Origin: Staphylococcus xylosus
GTDB taxonomy: Bacteria; Bacillota; Bacilli; Staphylococcales; Staphylococcaceae
Length of the DNA: 64,000 bases
Direction of reading: 5' to 3'
Assembly: GCF_002732165.1 (NCBI RefSeq)
Contig: NZ_MRZO01000002.1
Location: 62,001 to 126,000 of the forward strand
Shown: positions 48,411 to 57,588 of the stretch, piece by piece
Layout of the letters: each line of letters begins with the position of its first letter
How positions within the stretch are numbered: the stretch's first letter is position 1
The notes under the pieces: model-generated
What the model was told of the DNA's origin: nothing
The model's database searches: none
Seen by the model: only the letters and a program-made list of their open reading frames with translations
Position numbers and translations under genes: made by a program

Positions 48411-48914
48411 CTATTCTCCTACTAGTAACTTAGCGTCTTGACAACTCCCTCCAGAACCATATCTATTAACTTTTATGTTCCCAGGCTTAATCAATAAATA
48501 TAAAATATACAATGAAACGCCCCCTGCAATAACCACACCAAAAATACCAGCAATAAATGTAGAACCTAATAGACCAAATTCTTCAAACTTAATAGTCGCA
48601 AATATAATACCCAACACAAATAGAATTGTTGCGGCTTTAGTGATGAAACCACTAATATAGTATAGTATCGCAAAAGCCATTGAACGATTCGAATCATGTA
48701 GGCGTCTAGTCATAACAGTAAAGTATGGTATAAGCGTTATAATCGCAAATATACTACTTAAAGTACCTACAGAAAATATCCCTAAAAGAGAAGTGATTAA
48801 AAAATTAATCCAAAATGGGTGCCAAAATTCAGAACGAGTGGATCGCCCATGAATGTCTAAGCAACGTTTCCAAAAATTAAAATAACTGCTAATAAAATTT
48901 GATGATTTATTCAT
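48411..48914 (-). CDS. DUF805 membrane protein
   Basis: A 167-residue inner-membrane protein. The family marks are the N-terminal amphipathic FNFWKRCLDIHGRSTRSEFW and the RRLHDSNRS loop near residue 70. Four membrane helices (about 32-60, 78-100, 100-115, 118-145) can be drawn. The C-terminus ends KPGNIKVNRYGSGGSC, typical of the group. ATG follows an AGGAGG. Function unknown. The 371 bases before the next feature hold only a hairpin at 49165-49195. Confidence 0.85.
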   Translation of the reverse strand: MNKSSNFISSYFNFWKRCLDIHGRSTRSEFWHPFWINFLITSLLGIFSVGTLSSIFAIITLIPYFTVMTRRLHDSNRSMAFAILYYISGFITKAATILFVLGIIFATIKFEEFGLLGSTFIAGIFGVVIAGGVSLYILYLLIKPGNIKVNRYGSGGSCQDAKLLVGE

Positions 48915-49164
48915 ATATCCTCCTAGACTATAAAATATATTAAAAAAACTATATGATTTAAATAATAGATATATTTTTTGAATAAGTAAACAGAAAATAA
49001 TTTAATTATCGGTGCTAAGACTATATAAGTAACGTTATAACAATGATAATTTAGAGCTACCTTAATTGAACAATTATCGAGGCTAGTAAAACAGTATTCC
49101 TGTATGTATGGTTAGTTTGTTAAAAATGATTGTTATTAAGACGATATTAGATTTTCAAACAATT

Positions 49165-49195
49165 AAGAGACTCCTTTTTGAAAAAGGAGTCTCTT
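49165..49195. terminator. Bidirectional terminator
   Basis: AAGAGACTCCTTTTT and AAAAAGGAGTCTCTT form a 15-bp stem around one base, flanked by T-rich sequence. It lies downstream of the decayed gene at 49286-49902. Confidence 0.8.
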
Positions 49196-49285
49196 TTAAT
49201 CTATTTTCTAATAATAATCACTCATATAAATAGAAGAAGATAATTTTTAATTCACATTATCATTTGTGAAGAATAATATGTTTAT

Positions 49286-49902
49286 TTAATGATGATGGTA
49301 TTTAGTACTGTGTTCAATAATACTAGAGCATACTGCAGCCTTAGTTTTCGTATTACAATAACTATAACCATAACATTTTGTGCTTCTAAGTAAAGCTTTG
49401 TCACAGTCACTTCCAGGAAAATCACAATAGCCTTGGGGTTACTTTTGGTTAATGTACATTATCACTATGTGGACCATTAAACCTATTACAATGCACCCAT
49501 TCTCCTTTTTTATACTTTTCCCATAACCTGCTTCTTGAGTTACTGTGTTAATCCCTTTATCCATATTATCTATTATTTGGTTTGTATTTATATCAACATC
49601 TGCGGTTTTTTCTCTATTATTACTAACAACAGTAAATCTGGTTTCATTTTTTAAATTATCTACTTTAACAATATAACGGTTATTTATTTCATGTTTTTTC
49701 CGTTTATGTAAACATCGCCTTCTGATAAATTCACATCACTATTAGCACCTTTTTCTGTACTATTCCAGCCACTATTTTTATATTCTTGTACTACCTTCTC
49801 GAGCATTTTTATAAGATGTTCAATAAACTGCTTAGATTTTAAGAAACCAAATATTAATAAAGAAATTAATATAACCCCTAGGAATAACAAGATTATTGAC
49901 AT
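49286..49902 (-). pseudogene. Frameshifted membrane-anchored Cys-containing protein
   Basis: An intact ATG and ribosome binding site begin a 72-residue frame with an N-terminal membrane helix (MSIILLFLGVILISLLIFG). It stops right after GGAAAAAACATG. In the next frame the sequence continues KKHEINNRYIVKVDN, NETRFTVVSNNREK and QIIDNMDKGINTVTQE. A second shift yields YKKGEWVHCNRFNGP. After a stop, a third segment reads GYCDFPGSDCDKALL and ends KTKAAVCSSIIEH plus histidines. These pieces form one protein of about 190 residues broken by at least two frameshifts. The first shift is at a run of six A, so a one-base deletion is the simplest cause. The family is not recognised. Confidence 0.6.
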
Positions 49903-50050
49903 AAAATCCTTCCTTTTATGATATTATAAGCAAATCAAACGATACCACAAACCAATTTTAAATAACCTTCATTTTTGACACAAAACCTCTAAACTTTATG
50001 TTAATAGTGTGACGTGTTTAAATGATAGTACGTTAATTAATTTAACAGTT

Positions 50051-50080
50051 TTGCATTCCTACCAATTATGATGTTATAAT
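50051..50080 (+). promoter_or_regulatory. Promoter of the antitoxin RNA
   Basis: TTGCAT (50051-50056), an 18-base spacer and a perfect TATAAT (50075-50080) on the plus strand, 7 bases before the repeat that begins the antisense RNA. Confidence 0.7.
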
Positions 50081-50086
50081 GCACTT

Positions 50087-50149
50087 AACAAAGTTATTAA
50101 GCATAATACACCAATCCCCTCACTACTTCCGATAGTGAGGGGATTTTTT
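50087..50149 (+). ncRNA. Type I antitoxin RNA (RNAII-like)
   Basis: A short RNA of about 63 nt runs from the TATAAT to the shared terminator stem TCCCCTCACTA/TAGTGAGGGGA (50115-50143) and TTTTTT. Its 5' part (50087-50112) is a near-exact direct repeat of 50254-50280, so it is complementary to the toxin ribosome binding site and start codon. This is the par/fst layout: convergent transcripts sharing a terminator, with repeats that pair in trans. Confidence 0.8.
50115..50143. terminator. Bidirectional terminator of the toxin-antitoxin pair
   Basis: An 11-bp GC-rich stem with TTTTTT on the plus side and A-rich flanks; both converging RNAs end here and can pair through it. Confidence 0.85.
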
Positions 50150-50169
50150 AGGCGTTGGCTAAAGGTCGC

Positions 50170-50271
50170 CTATTTTTTCTTATCGTTGCGATTACGTAGC
50201 CAATGCGCAAATAACGCTACGATACAACCACTCGCTGCCGTGGTCGTGATGTGAACAAAGTTATCAAGCAT
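50170..50271 (-). CDS. Fst-family type I toxin peptide
   Basis: A 33-residue hydrophobic peptide of the Fst/PepA family: MLDNFVHITTT, a membrane helix with ASGCIVALFAHWL, and a charged tail RNRNDKKK. These peptides insert in the membrane. The ATG follows AGGAGGTGTAATT. A minus-strand TATAAT at 50326-50331 gives a leader of about 50 bases. In that leader CTCTC can pair with GAGAG at the ribosome binding site, which fits the known delay of Fst translation. The convergent antitoxin RNA covers the start region. It is chromosomal; the role may be maintenance or stress response. Confidence 0.88.
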   Translation of the reverse strand: MLDNFVHITTTAASGCIVALFAHWLRNRNDKKK

Positions 50272-50402
50272 AATTACACCTCCTCTCTACGTCAACTTGA
50301 CGCCTGAGAGATAGGCGACTCCATTATTATACCATCTGTAATTACGTAAACATATGCGCTTCCGATAAGTTAATTGATGTTAATATGTCATAATTTTAGG
50401 AT

Positions 50403-51578
50403 TTATTTAATAATATCTATTAACTCTTTCTTAGCTGCTGCTCGGGCTGGAATCCAACCGAAGACGATACCGATCAACATAGAAACACCTACCGCAATGA
50501 CGACAGAACTGATACTAACAACACTCTTAATATAATCTGGCGTGACCGCATCAACTAGACTAGCAATTAAAATACCTAGAATCAATCCAATAAGACCACC
50601 GAGGACACAGAGGACAACACTTTCTACTAAAAATTGTAGCTCGATATCTCTACTTTTCGCCCCAAATGCGCGGCGAATCGCTATTTCCTCCGTACGTTCA
50701 GTAACTGAGATGTACATTACATTCATAACACCAATACCTGCAATAAATAACGAAATCCCTGCTACTGCTGCCACAAAGTAAGTAATGCCATCAAAGACTT
50801 TGTTAATGCCTTTCATCATCTCTTCAGTATCATTATAACTATAGCTACCGTCAGATATGCCCGAACCATTTTTATTCAATTTATCTGCAACTTTGTTAGC
50901 TACTTCTTTTTTATTCGCATTATCGGCAATTGTTAGTTGTAATGATGGAAAATCTTGCTGTAAGTTGCCCATATATTGATTAAATGTTTGAGACGGCATG
51001 CTAACAGCTTTAGGGTTCATCATATCATTAACGATACCTACAACTTCAAAGCCTTGGCCATCAATATACAACGTCTTACCTATCGCATCTTTATTAAAGA
51101 CATCTTTAGCAATTTTATCATCAACCGTTACGACCTTTTTGCGTAATTCATTATCTTCTGAATTAAAGCCTTTTCCTTCTTCCGGACTCGTTACTTCGTC
51201 CTTTTTCAAAATACTGATGTCGCCTTTTTTCTGTGGATTTGTCATTTTTGCTGAATAACCTTGATCCTCAGTTTCTTTAATTTTGGCATCTGACACACCA
51301 TCAATTTGTTTAACAATGCCTATATCTTGCTGACTGAAAGGATTATTTTTCGCACTTTCTCCACTGCTTGTCATAAAGCTAATAAGTGCAGAATTTTTAC
51401 CAGCGCCTGAATCTGAGAATTCATCTGCTGCAGTCTTTTTAAAACCATTACCTAATGACATAATCGTTATAACCGCCGCAATACCAATAATAATGCCAAT
51501 CATAGTAAAGATATTACGTCGTTTGTTTTTTAAAATAGATTTGAATGAGATGGCAATAATATTTGATAAATTCTTCAT
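50403..51578 (-). CDS. MacB/FtsX-type ABC transporter permease
   Basis: A 391-residue permease with an N-terminal helix (residues 18-40, RNIFTMIGIIIGIAAVITIM), a large extracellular MacB_PCD domain (about 45-260), and three C-terminal helices (about 265-380) ending PARAAAKKELIDIIK. It overlaps the ATPase gene by four bases (ATGA). With the ATPase and adaptor it forms a YknXYZ/MacAB-like efflux system that could remove peptides or drugs at the cell surface. A role in resistance to the local NRPS product is possible but unsupported; it is 27 kb away. Confidence 0.9.
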   Translation of the reverse strand: MKNLSNIIAISFKSILKNKRRNIFTMIGIIIGIAAVITIMSLGNGFKKTAADEFSDSGAGKNSALISFMTSSGESAKNNPFSQQDIGIVKQIDGVSDAKIKETEDQGYSAKMTNPQKKGDISILKKDEVTSPEEGKGFNSEDNELRKKVVTVDDKIAKDVFNKDAIGKTLYIDGQGFEVVGIVNDMMNPKAVSMPSQTFNQYMGNLQQDFPSLQLTIADNANKKEVANKVADKLNKNGSGISDGSYSYNDTEEMMKGINKVFDGITYFVAAVAGISLFIAGIGVMNVMYISVTERTEEIAIRRAFGAKSRDIELQFLVESVVLCVLGGLIGLILGILIASLVDAVTPDYIKSVVSISSVVIAVGVSMLIGIVFGWIPARAAAKKELIDIIK

Positions 51579-52255
51579 TCTACCACCTCTTCTCGCTGAA
51601 CGCGTCCATCTAAAATATGGATAATACGATCGGCTTTATCGGCAACTTTACGATCGTGTGTGACCATAATCATCGTCGTATTATACTCTTTATTTAACTT
51701 CATAAATAATTCCATAATATCCTTCGAGGTCTTCGAATCTAACGCCCCCGTTGGTTCATCAGCAATAATAAATTTAGGCTTATTAATAATGGCACGTGCA
51801 ATCGCCACACGTTGTTGTTGCCCACCTGATAATTTATTAGGGACAAGATTTTCTTTATCGTACAAGCCCACATCATGCAAAGTGTCGACTACTCTTTGTT
51901 TGCGCTCTTGTGATCCTAATCCAGCATATACCAAAGGAATGCTTACATTCTCTAAAATGGTATTATTTTGAATCAGTTTAAAGTTTTGAAATACGAATCC
52001 TACGGTCTTATTTCTAATATCTGAGAGTTGATTATCTGAAGTTTTTTTATAATTTTCTCCATTAAAAAGGTAATCTCCTTCATATCCACGGTCAATAAAC
52101 CCTAGTATATTGATTAATGTACTCTTACCAGAACCTGAAGGACCCATAATCGCAATGAATTCACCTTCGTTAATGTTGATATTAATGTCTTTCAAAATAT
52201 GGTTCTCTTCATCCCCATTTTTAAAGTGTCGATTGATATCTACAAGTTCTATCAT
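51575..52255 (-). CDS. ABC transporter ATP-binding protein (MacB/LolD type)
   Basis: A 226-residue ATPase. Walker A is GPSGSGKST (near 39), the Q-loop is FVFQNFKLI, the signature is LSGGQQQRVAIARA (near 142) and Walker B is FIIADEPTGALD (near 162), with the H-loop VTHDRK near 199. It energises the adjoining permease. It overlaps both neighbours by four bases, so the three genes are tightly coupled. Confidence 0.94.
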   Translation of the reverse strand: MIELVDINRHFKNGDEENHILKDINININEGEFIAIMGPSGSGKSTLINILGFIDRGYEGDYLFNGENYKKTSDNQLSDIRNKTVGFVFQNFKLIQNNTILENVSIPLVYAGLGSQERKQRVVDTLHDVGLYDKENLVPNKLSGGQQQRVAIARAIINKPKFIIADEPTGALDSKTSKDIMELFMKLNKEYNTTMIMVTHDRKVADKADRIIHILDGRVQREEVVE

Positions 52256-53367
52256 GATGACACCTCAACTTTGTCTCCATCATTTAATGTTTTTTTAGGA
52301 TTTTTGAGGACTTTGTCACCTTTTTTCAATCCTTCTTTAACGAAGATTTCTCCGTTTACTTTATCGATTTTAATATCACGTTTTTCAACTTTATTATCTT
52401 TATTAACGACAAAAACGTTATTATCTTTCGTTAATACTGTTTTAGGTAATTTAATAGAGTCTAATGGTACTTTTACTTCCATAGAATAACCTGCACGTAC
52501 TGGAATATCTATATCACTAATAATCACAGTGTATTTAGAGGACTCTGAATCATTACCTCCACTTGGCGCTGATTGAATTGGGTTGGATGACTGCATTGCA
52601 GCACCTTCTTCATCACCACTTCCTCCAGCACTCGCACTATTTGCAGCTCCAGATTCACTCAACTGATCTTCATAGCTTTTAGGCAATTCTGAGATCTTTT
52701 TAATTGTCCCTTTACCTGTTTTACCGTTACTTGTGATTTTAACGTCTACCTTGTCTCCTTCTTTGATTTTTTCTAAATCAAATTCTGAAACTGTTGTCTT
52801 AATTTGTGGTTCATTTGAAACCAATTGCAATATCGTTTGACCATCAGATAGATTTTCGCTATTTTTGATATCTACTTTACCATCAAATGCTGCATAAACA
52901 CTGTCATTGATTTGTTTATCATGTTGATTTAACTGTTGTTGTGCTTCGTTTAATGCACTTTGATCTTGTGTCAGTTTCTTCTGTAAATCACTATTGTTGG
53001 GCGCTTGATTGATATTTTTATAATCTTCATTAACAGCACCCTGTGTTTCGTCCACTTTATCTACTAATTGTTGGCGTTTATTGTTGTTAACGTTATAGTT
53101 AATGAGTGAGTCACCTTGCTTAACTGATTGACCATCGTCAACTTGTGTACTTACAAATGTGCCTAACTGGCTATTGTTGTTATATGTTTTTACTGAATGA
53201 GGGGAAGCTTTCCCTTCTAAATTAAGTGGACTTTCTTTCTCCACTTTATATGTATCGTAACCGTCTTTTTCTTTTTCATCGCTATTCACTTGTTTTAACA
53301 CTAAAGCGATGGCTAACAATCCTATAACTGCGACAATCCCTATAAGCCACATCCATTTTTTCTTCAA
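52252..53367 (-). CDS. MacA/YknX-like membrane-fusion adaptor
   Basis: A 371-residue HlyD-family adaptor. An N-terminal anchor helix (residues 4-24) is followed by a lipoyl-like half (GTFVSTQVDDGQSVKQGD), a coiled coil (about 100-150, rich in Gln/Asn/Lys), the second lipoyl half, and beta-barrel domains with a Ser/Gly/Asn-rich insertion near 230-265. It docks the ABC permease in the Gram-positive envelope. Start is TTG after AAGGAGTG. It is the first gene of the three-gene operon. The 372 bases before yfcC (53368-53739) show no gene or clear signal beyond AT-rich promoter sequence. Confidence 0.9.
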   Translation of the reverse strand: MKKKWMWLIGIVAVIGLLAIALVLKQVNSDEKEKDGYDTYKVEKESPLNLEGKASPHSVKTYNNNSQLGTFVSTQVDDGQSVKQGDSLINYNVNNNKRQQLVDKVDETQGAVNEDYKNINQAPNNSDLQKKLTQDQSALNEAQQQLNQHDKQINDSVYAAFDGKVDIKNSENLSDGQTILQLVSNEPQIKTTVSEFDLEKIKEGDKVDVKITSNGKTGKGTIKKISELPKSYEDQLSESGAANSASAGGSGDEEGAAMQSSNPIQSAPSGGNDSESSKYTVIISDIDIPVRAGYSMEVKVPLDSIKLPKTVLTKDNNVFVVNKDNKVEKRDIKIDKVNGEIFVKEGLKKGDKVLKNPKKTLNDGDKVEVSS

Positions 53368-53739
53368 TTAACAAACACTCCTTATATATATTCTCACCAT
53401 AAGATTATCACAATAACGCAATTTAAAAAATAAAGCATTTCATAATAAATAAATCAATATTATTTTGAATATATACATATAACAATATTGACACTTGAAC
53501 TATTTTATTTCAATTAAATCTACTACATCTAGTACCTCTGCTATGGCTAAATATAAATACTCATTTCAATTGCGTAATTACTCAACTTTTTATTTATAAT
53601 TGTAAATTAATATTTCATTTGTATATTAAAATGTAAAAGTTAACAAATTTTTTTCTAAATTTTCAGAATCTAACAAATTACTTTTAATTATTTTATGGTA
53701 AATTTAATTTATTTAGCATTTATATAAGGGGGAGGTTAT

Positions 53740-55170
53740 TTGAGTTACTTCAATAAAGAACGTCATCATACGCCAAAATCTAAGAAAAAATTTAAAATGC
53801 CACACATCTATGTCATTTTATTTGTTTTTGGTGTAATCGCTACGATTGCTACTTATATTGTTCCGTCAGGTGAATTTAAGAGAATTAAGGGTCCTGAGGG
53901 CAGAGAAATGGTGGATGCTGATTCATTCCACTATATTACTTCTGCACCAGTAGGCATTGTCGACTTTATATCGATTATTCCCAGAGGACTTATTGAAGCT
54001 GGGGAAATCGTATTCTTTACATTAATTATTGGTGGCATGTTCATGGTACTTAGAAGAACCGGAATTATTGAAATTGCTGTTGATAACTTAGCGCGTCGCT
54101 TTATTTATAAAAGTATATTTATTATTCCTGTATTAACTACGGTATTTGCTATTGTAGCTACTTTAATTGGTACCGCAGAATTATCGCTAGTTTATATTCC
54201 TGTCATCATTCCACTCATCATCGCTTTAGGATATGATTCTATCACTGCCACAGCAATTGCTCTATGTGGAACAGTTGTCGGCTTTACAGTAGGTGTACTT
54301 AATCCTATCAATACCGGATTAGCTCAAAAGCTTTCTGGCATCCCTGTATTCTCAGGTATCGGTTTAAGAATCATCTTATTTATCGTAGTGTTAGCAGTCA
54401 CAATTATTTTCATTATGCGTTACGCTAAAAAAGTTCAAAAGCAACCAACTTTAAGCTCCGTATATGAAGATGACTCAGAAAAAAGAGAGCTGTATCAACA
54501 CATTACAGAACATGCACCAACTACAGCTACAACAAGACAAAAGTGGGGCATCGCTGTTATCTTTGCCTTCTTTATTATCCTGGTTTACGGCGTCACTACC
54601 CAAGGTTGGTTTATGGTAGAAATGGCTGGTTTATTTATATTCATGGGTGTCATCGTCGGGATCGTTTCTGGTCTATCAATGCAAACTATTTGCGAAGCGT
54701 TCAATGATGGCTTTAAGGATGTGCTCATGGGTGCAATCATCGTTGGTCTGGCACGTTCCATTGCTGTAGTACTTGAAGACGGCAAGATTATGGACACTAT
54801 CGTTCATGGACTTGGTTCAATCATTGATGGTACTACGCCAACAATTGCAATCATAGGCATGTATGCAGTACAAATGTTGATTAACTTCATAATCTCTTCT
54901 GGTAGCGGGCAAGCATTGGTTACAATGCCGATTATGGCTCCTTTAGCTGATATGTTAGGCATTACTAGACAAACTGCTGTCTTGGCTTTCCAACTTGGTG
55001 ATGGTTTCACTCACATATTTTATCCTACGAGTGGTTACTTTATGGCAGCATTAGCCATAGGTGGCGTTTCTTATACTAAATGGATCCGCTTCTTCTTCCC
55101 ACTGTTTATAATATGGGTAGTGATTTCTATCATTACATTGATTATTGCACAACTTAGTGGATGGTCTTAA
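53740..55170 (+). CDS. YfcC/DcuC-family permease
   Basis: A 476-residue membrane transporter with about 12 helices. Landmarks are KMPHIYVILFVFGVIATIATYIVPSG-type start (residues 19-45), FFTLIIGGMFMVLRRTG near 90, VGLARSIAVVLEDGKI near 340 and NFIISSGSGQALVTMP near 385. The YfcC group is annotated for C4-dicarboxylate or basic amino acid exchange; the substrate is not known. TTG start after GGGGGAGGT. It is a single gene convergent with bioB. The 277 bases between them show nothing I can name. Confidence 0.85.
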   Translation: MSYFNKERHHTPKSKKKFKMPHIYVILFVFGVIATIATYIVPSGEFKRIKGPEGREMVDADSFHYITSAPVGIVDFISIIPRGLIEAGEIVFFTLIIGGMFMVLRRTGIIEIAVDNLARRFIYKSIFIIPVLTTVFAIVATLIGTAELSLVYIPVIIPLIIALGYDSITATAIALCGTVVGFTVGVLNPINTGLAQKLSGIPVFSGIGLRIILFIVVLAVTIIFIMRYAKKVQKQPTLSSVYEDDSEKRELYQHITEHAPTTATTRQKWGIAVIFAFFIILVYGVTTQGWFMVEMAGLFIFMGVIVGIVSGLSMQTICEAFNDGFKDVLMGAIIVGLARSIAVVLEDGKIMDTIVHGLGSIIDGTTPTIAIIGMYAVQMLINFIISSGSGQALVTMPIMAPLADMLGITRQTAVLAFQLGDGFTHIFYPTSGYFMAALAIGGVSYTKWIRFFFPLFIIWVVISIITLIIAQLSGWS

Positions 55171-55447
55171 ATAATTTTTATCACATAATAATATTTTCAA
55201 AATATAATACTCAAAACTAAAATCAAAAATTACATATGTTATGATACTTATCGCAATCCAATAAGCTTAAAATAATACCTTGCATAAAAGCGATACTTAA
55301 CAAGCTATATGTCTTTTTGAGACGATGTTAAATTTCTAGGGAGCAAGAGATAAACTTATTACTAGTTTTTCCTGTTCCCTTCATTACTGTATGAGTTAAA
55401 GCACACTAAATCAAAAAAGCTCATACCATTAGGTACTTCATTGATAA

Positions 55448-56416
55448 TCAACGGTTACCAAAATCAATTTCAAAACCTAAGTCTTCTATCATTTTATAAT
55501 CTAATTTATTCGGTTGACCACCTGTAATAAGATAATCTCCTACAAATATTGAATTCGCAGCTTTTAAAGCTAGTGGTTGTAGTGAGCGTAAATTAACTTC
55601 TCTACCTCCAGCAATCCTAATCTCTTTAGATGGGTTTATAATTCTAAATAACGCTATGATCCGCAAACATTTCATTGGTGTTAAATCATCCATTTCGCCA
55701 AACTTTGTTCCTTTAATAGGATGTAGAAAATTAATAGGAATACTATCCGCATCTATTTCTTTTAATGCAAATGCCATATCTATAATATCTTGATTAGATT
55801 CTCCCATACCGCAAATCACTCCAGAACATGGCGAGATATGATTTTTCTTCATGATTTCTATCGTATCCGTTCTATTTTTGTATGTATGCGTAGTTACAAC
55901 TTCCTCATGATAGTTTTCACTCGTATTAATATTATGGTTATATCTATCCACGCCAGCTTGTTTTAGTTTTTTAGCTTGTTCATCATTTGTTAACCCTAAA
56001 CACGCACATATCTTAAGTTGAGGATGTTTCGTCTTAATTTCTTCTACTGATTTACTTATATGATCTATTTCTTTGTTACTAGGTCCTCTACCACTCATTA
56101 CAATGCAGTATGTACCTATGTCATGTTGATGTGCTACTTCAGCACCTTTAAGAATTTGTTCTTCGGAAACCAATGCATACCTCTGTTTTTGTTTCATGTC
56201 TCTAGACTGCCCACAATAACCACAATTTTCTGGGCATATACCACTTTTTGCATTTAAAATCATATTTAATTTCACTTTTTTTCCATAGTAGTGCTTTCTC
56301 AAAATATATGCCTCATTCAACAAATCTAATGTATCCACACTTGCGTCTTCATATACATTCAATAACATTTCTTTAGTCAATTGCTTTCCTTGTAAAATAC
56401 TTTGAGCTAATTTCAT
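55448..56416 (-). CDS. bioB: Biotin synthase BioB
   Basis: A 322-residue radical-SAM enzyme that inserts sulfur into dethiobiotin. The [4Fe-4S] motif is [11 protein letters not shown] (C-x3-C-x2-C near residue 61). Further marks are [25 protein letters not shown] and the auxiliary cluster arginine in RIAGGREVN near 270. No other bio genes are visible in the window, so it may work on imported dethiobiotin or distant genes. An upstream BirA box shows biotin control. Confidence 0.95.
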   Translation of the reverse strand: MKLAQSILQGKQLTKEMLLNVYEDASVDTLDLLNEAYILRKHYYGKKVKLNMILNAKSGICPENCGYCGQSRDMKQKQRYALVSEEQILKGAEVAHQHDIGTYCIVMSGRGPSNKEIDHISKSVEEIKTKHPQLKICACLGLTNDEQAKKLKQAGVDRYNHNINTSENYHEEVVTTHTYKNRTDTIEIMKKNHISPCSGVICGMGESNQDIIDMAFALKEIDADSIPINFLHPIKGTKFGEMDDLTPMKCLRIIALFRIINPSKEIRIAGGREVNLRSLQPLALKAANSIFVGDYLITGGQPNKLDYKMIEDLGFEIDFGNR

Positions 56417-56497
56417 ATATACATCCCCTTTTAAAATATGAATTAAATATTATTTTTAAATTCCTACTTAATTCATCATAAAACGAATTAACATAAA

Positions 56498-56528
56498 ATG
56501 TAAACCTTTTAAGTAATTTGGTTTACAT
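56498..56528. promoter_or_regulatory. BirA box upstream of bioB
   Basis: ATGTAAACC, 13 bases, GGTTTACAT is the inverted repeat bound by biotin-protein ligase/repressor BirA in Firmicutes (core TGTAAAC-N15-GTTTACA). It sits 82 bases upstream of bioB. Confidence 0.88.
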
Positions 56529-56671
56529 TAAACTCATGTTCATTCAATATACTTCACATCCTTCTCTTTATTAAGGTAATAAGTCAATTTTCCCACTAAA
56601 TATTTGAATGTTTTTAATTGCTGAATGATAATTATAGTAATTGATATATTATTATCTGGCAGGAGGTAACC

Positions 56672-57493
56672 ATGAGTTTAGCTGAAACTTTATTTACGAC
56701 GGGAGAATTTTCTGAATTATGTAGTGTAAAAAAGCAAACACTTTTCCACTATGATGAAATTGGTATTTTAAAACCTCAATATAGAAATGACAAAGGCTAT
56801 CGATTTTACACTTTAAAACAATTAGAAACTTTTAGTGTGATTGATATATTGAAGGATCTTGGCTTATCGCTGACTGAAATAAAAGAATTTTTAGATATTC
56901 GTTCACTACCTAAAACAATTAACCTGTTAGCTGACAAAGAACAAGAAATAGATTTAAAAATCCAACAATTAAAACAACAAAAGCTAACCATACAAAATAA
57001 AAAGAATTATTTATCTGAGTCTTACAAAGCTGACTTTTCTTCTATAAATATTGTAACGTTGCCGACACAATACTATTTGTTAAGTGACACTATCGGCGAC
57101 GTAACCCTTAAATCTTCATCACATAAACTCATGTCGTTTATTAATTTTATAAAGCATAATCATCTAGACTCTGGTTACCCTATTGGTGTAATCCTTGCTA
57201 AAAATAACATTCAAAACGATAAATTCACTGAGTTTACAAATTTTTATATTCAAGTAGAACAAAATATCGAGCAGTCGCATTTTACTAGGGACCAAGGACA
57301 ATATATTATTGCCTACCATGAAGGCCCTGATGAAACGTTATACAAAACACATAAAAAAATTAAAGATTATCTAATAAACACTGGATTTAAAATGATTGGT
57401 GATAGCTTTGAAGAATATGTGGTTGATGAAATCAGCACTAATGGTCCAGATAAATATGTCACAAAAATTTCTATAGCTGTGACAAAAATTTAA
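56672..57493 (+). CDS. MerR-family regulator with C-terminal effector domain
   Basis: A 273-residue regulator. The N-terminal winged helix (residues 10-80) has FSELCSVKKQTLFHYDEIGILKP and YRFYTLKQLETF. A dimerisation coiled coil follows (85-120, Gln/Lys-rich). The C-terminal GyrI-like ligand domain (about 130-273) fits BltR/BmrR-type sensors of hydrophobic cations. It is 95 bases upstream of an MFS multidrug pump whose promoter has the 19-base spacer typical of MerR control. ATG after GGAGGTAACC. Confidence 0.92.
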   Translation: MSLAETLFTTGEFSELCSVKKQTLFHYDEIGILKPQYRNDKGYRFYTLKQLETFSVIDILKDLGLSLTEIKEFLDIRSLPKTINLLADKEQEIDLKIQQLKQQKLTIQNKKNYLSESYKADFSSINIVTLPTQYYLLSDTIGDVTLKSSSHKLMSFINFIKHNHLDSGYPIGVILAKNNIQNDKFTEFTNFYIQVEQNIEQSHFTRDQGQYIIAYHEGPDETLYKTHKKIKDYLINTGFKMIGDSFEEYVVDEISTNGPDKYVTKISIAVTKI

Positions 57494-57530
57494 CACCTTC
57501 TATTTTGTATAAAAACTTACAAAACCATGC

Positions 57531-57561
57531 TTGACTATCTGGTTACCGTATAGTTTATATT
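57531..57561 (+). promoter_or_regulatory. MerR-type promoter of the MFS pump
   Basis: TTGACT (57531-57536), a 19-base spacer and TATATT (57556-57561). The spacer carries the dyad CTAT-CT-GGTTACC-GT-ATAG. Over-long spacers with a central dyad are the hallmark of MerR-activated promoters. Confidence 0.82.
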
Positions 57562-57588
57562 TTTATATATGGAAAGTAGGTGACCGTT

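Noticed and set aside
50403-53367. MacAB-like operon as the self-resistance exporter of the NRPS product
   Set aside because: It is 27 kb away with no shared regulation visible; the link would be pure guesswork.
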